This document shows positions 63,603 to 64,000 of a DNA stretch of 64,000 nt, in pieces. Both the position numbers and the translations under genes were made by a program. Within the stretch, counting starts at the first letter, position 1; each line of letters opens with the position of its first letter. Source of the stretch: Nostoc edaphicum CCNP1411 (lineage in GTDB: Bacteria; Cyanobacteriota; Cyanobacteriia; Cyanobacteriales; Nostocaceae); the NCBI RefSeq assembly GCF_014023275.1, contig NZ_CP054698.1:3968001-4032000 (forward strand). Reading direction: 5' to 3'. The notes beneath the pieces were generated by a model. The model did no database searches. It saw only the letters and a list, made by a program, of their open reading frames with translations, and was not told where the DNA came from.

Positions 63603-64000
63603 ATGAGCGAAATTAGCCCCAGACGAATTGTAATTGGGGATGTGCATGGACACTATGAAGGTTTAATGACATTGTTGGAGGCGATCGCCCCCACATCAGA
63701 AGATCAAGTCTATTTTCTGGGAGACTTAATTGATCGCGGTCCCCATAGCGCACAAGTAGTTAATTTTGTCAAGCGAAATAACTACTCATGTTTATTGGGA
63801 AATCACGAGCAGATGTTATTAAACATTCTGACCAATGAAAAGACTTCCGCCTCGACGATGCAAGCATGGCTGTATGGTGGAGGACAAGCTACCGTGGCCA
63901 GTTACCAAGAGGCTCCAATTCCTGATGACCATCTGGATTGGTTAAAAACTTTGCCTACATACATTGACTTGGGGGATATTTGGTTAACTCATGCTGGTGT
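63603..64000 (+). CDS. Calcineurin-like serine/threonine phosphatase (partial)
   Basis: The gene is cut by the window edge after about 132 residues. Metal-binding motifs of the PP2A/ApaH-type metallophosphoesterases are visible in order: VIGDVHGHYEG, YFLGDLIDRGPHSA, LLGNHEQML and WLTHAG. It probably dephosphorylates proteins or hydrolyses a dinucleoside polyphosphate; the missing half would decide. No signal peptide is seen, so it should be cytoplasmic. Confidence 0.9.
   Translation, partial: MSEISPRRIVIGDVHGHYEGLMTLLEAIAPTSEDQVYFLGDLIDRGPHSAQVVNFVKRNNYSCLLGNHEQMLLNILTNEKTSASTMQAWLYGGGQATVASYQEAPIPDDHLDWLKTLPTYIDLGDIWLTHAG

Overview
The window looks like chromosome of a filamentous, heterocyst-forming cyanobacterium of the Nostoc/Anabaena type. 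The octamer GCGATCGC (HIP1) is scattered throughout, heptanucleotide and palindromic dispersed repeats fill many gaps, and positions 18678-44752 hold a one-strand polysaccharide gene set that I recognise as a counterpart of the Anabaena heterocyst envelope polysaccharide (HEP) island, including HepA-like and HepC-like proteins. No rRNA, tRNA or CRISPR array is visible.

Region 1 (1-9421) is one end of a type V-K CRISPR-associated transposon (CAST). It carries a compact tnsB-tnsC-tniQ operon on the minus strand and, on the far side of tniQ, a metallopeptidase of the kind that accompanies type I restriction genes. A left end with TnsB-type repeats and a terminal TGTACA finishes at 9421. Cas12k, its CRISPR array and the right end must lie before position 1 if they exist. 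Unusually, about 5.4 kb of cargo (a secreted TPR-CHAT protein, a small exported protein, a membrane protein and a nested MITE) sits between tnsB and this left end, and one more TnsB-like site lies directly upstream of tnsB.

Region 2 (9422-15748) is a patchwork: a 63-bp tandem repeat, a frameshifted fasciclin gene, an HTH-NACHT NTPase of the kind found in antiviral conflict systems, a degenerate response-regulator receiver, a truncated Uma2 nuclease gene and several nested MITEs. Region 3 (15749-18454) is an HlyD-type adaptor plus a MacB-type permease.

Region 4 (18678-44752, all minus strand) is the HEP-like island: nucleotide-sugar synthesis and modification (cytidylyltransferase, epimerases, C-methyltransferase, oxidoreductases), many GT2 and GT4 glycosyltransferases, a polysaccharide co-polymerase/tyrosine kinase, an initiating sugar transferase (HepC-like), an ABC exporter (HepA-like) and an O-antigen-ligase-like membrane protein. 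Region 5 (45236-48968) is a VWA / PP2C / protein-kinase-TPR triad, as described for TerY-P systems.

Region 6 (49724-54865) has a PatA-like regulator, a VapBC-type toxin-antitoxin pair, a DUF6888/DUF6887 small-protein pair and pheT. Region 7 (54866-61358) is another accessory island: a 21-bp tandem array followed by a three-gene operon coding for a STAND NTPase, a free WD40 repeat protein with nearly identical repeats, and a second NTPase. This looks like a split STAND/WD40 conflict system and is closed by another nested MITE. The right edge carries YciI, Tab2/Atab2, DUF2470 and a partial metallophosphatase.
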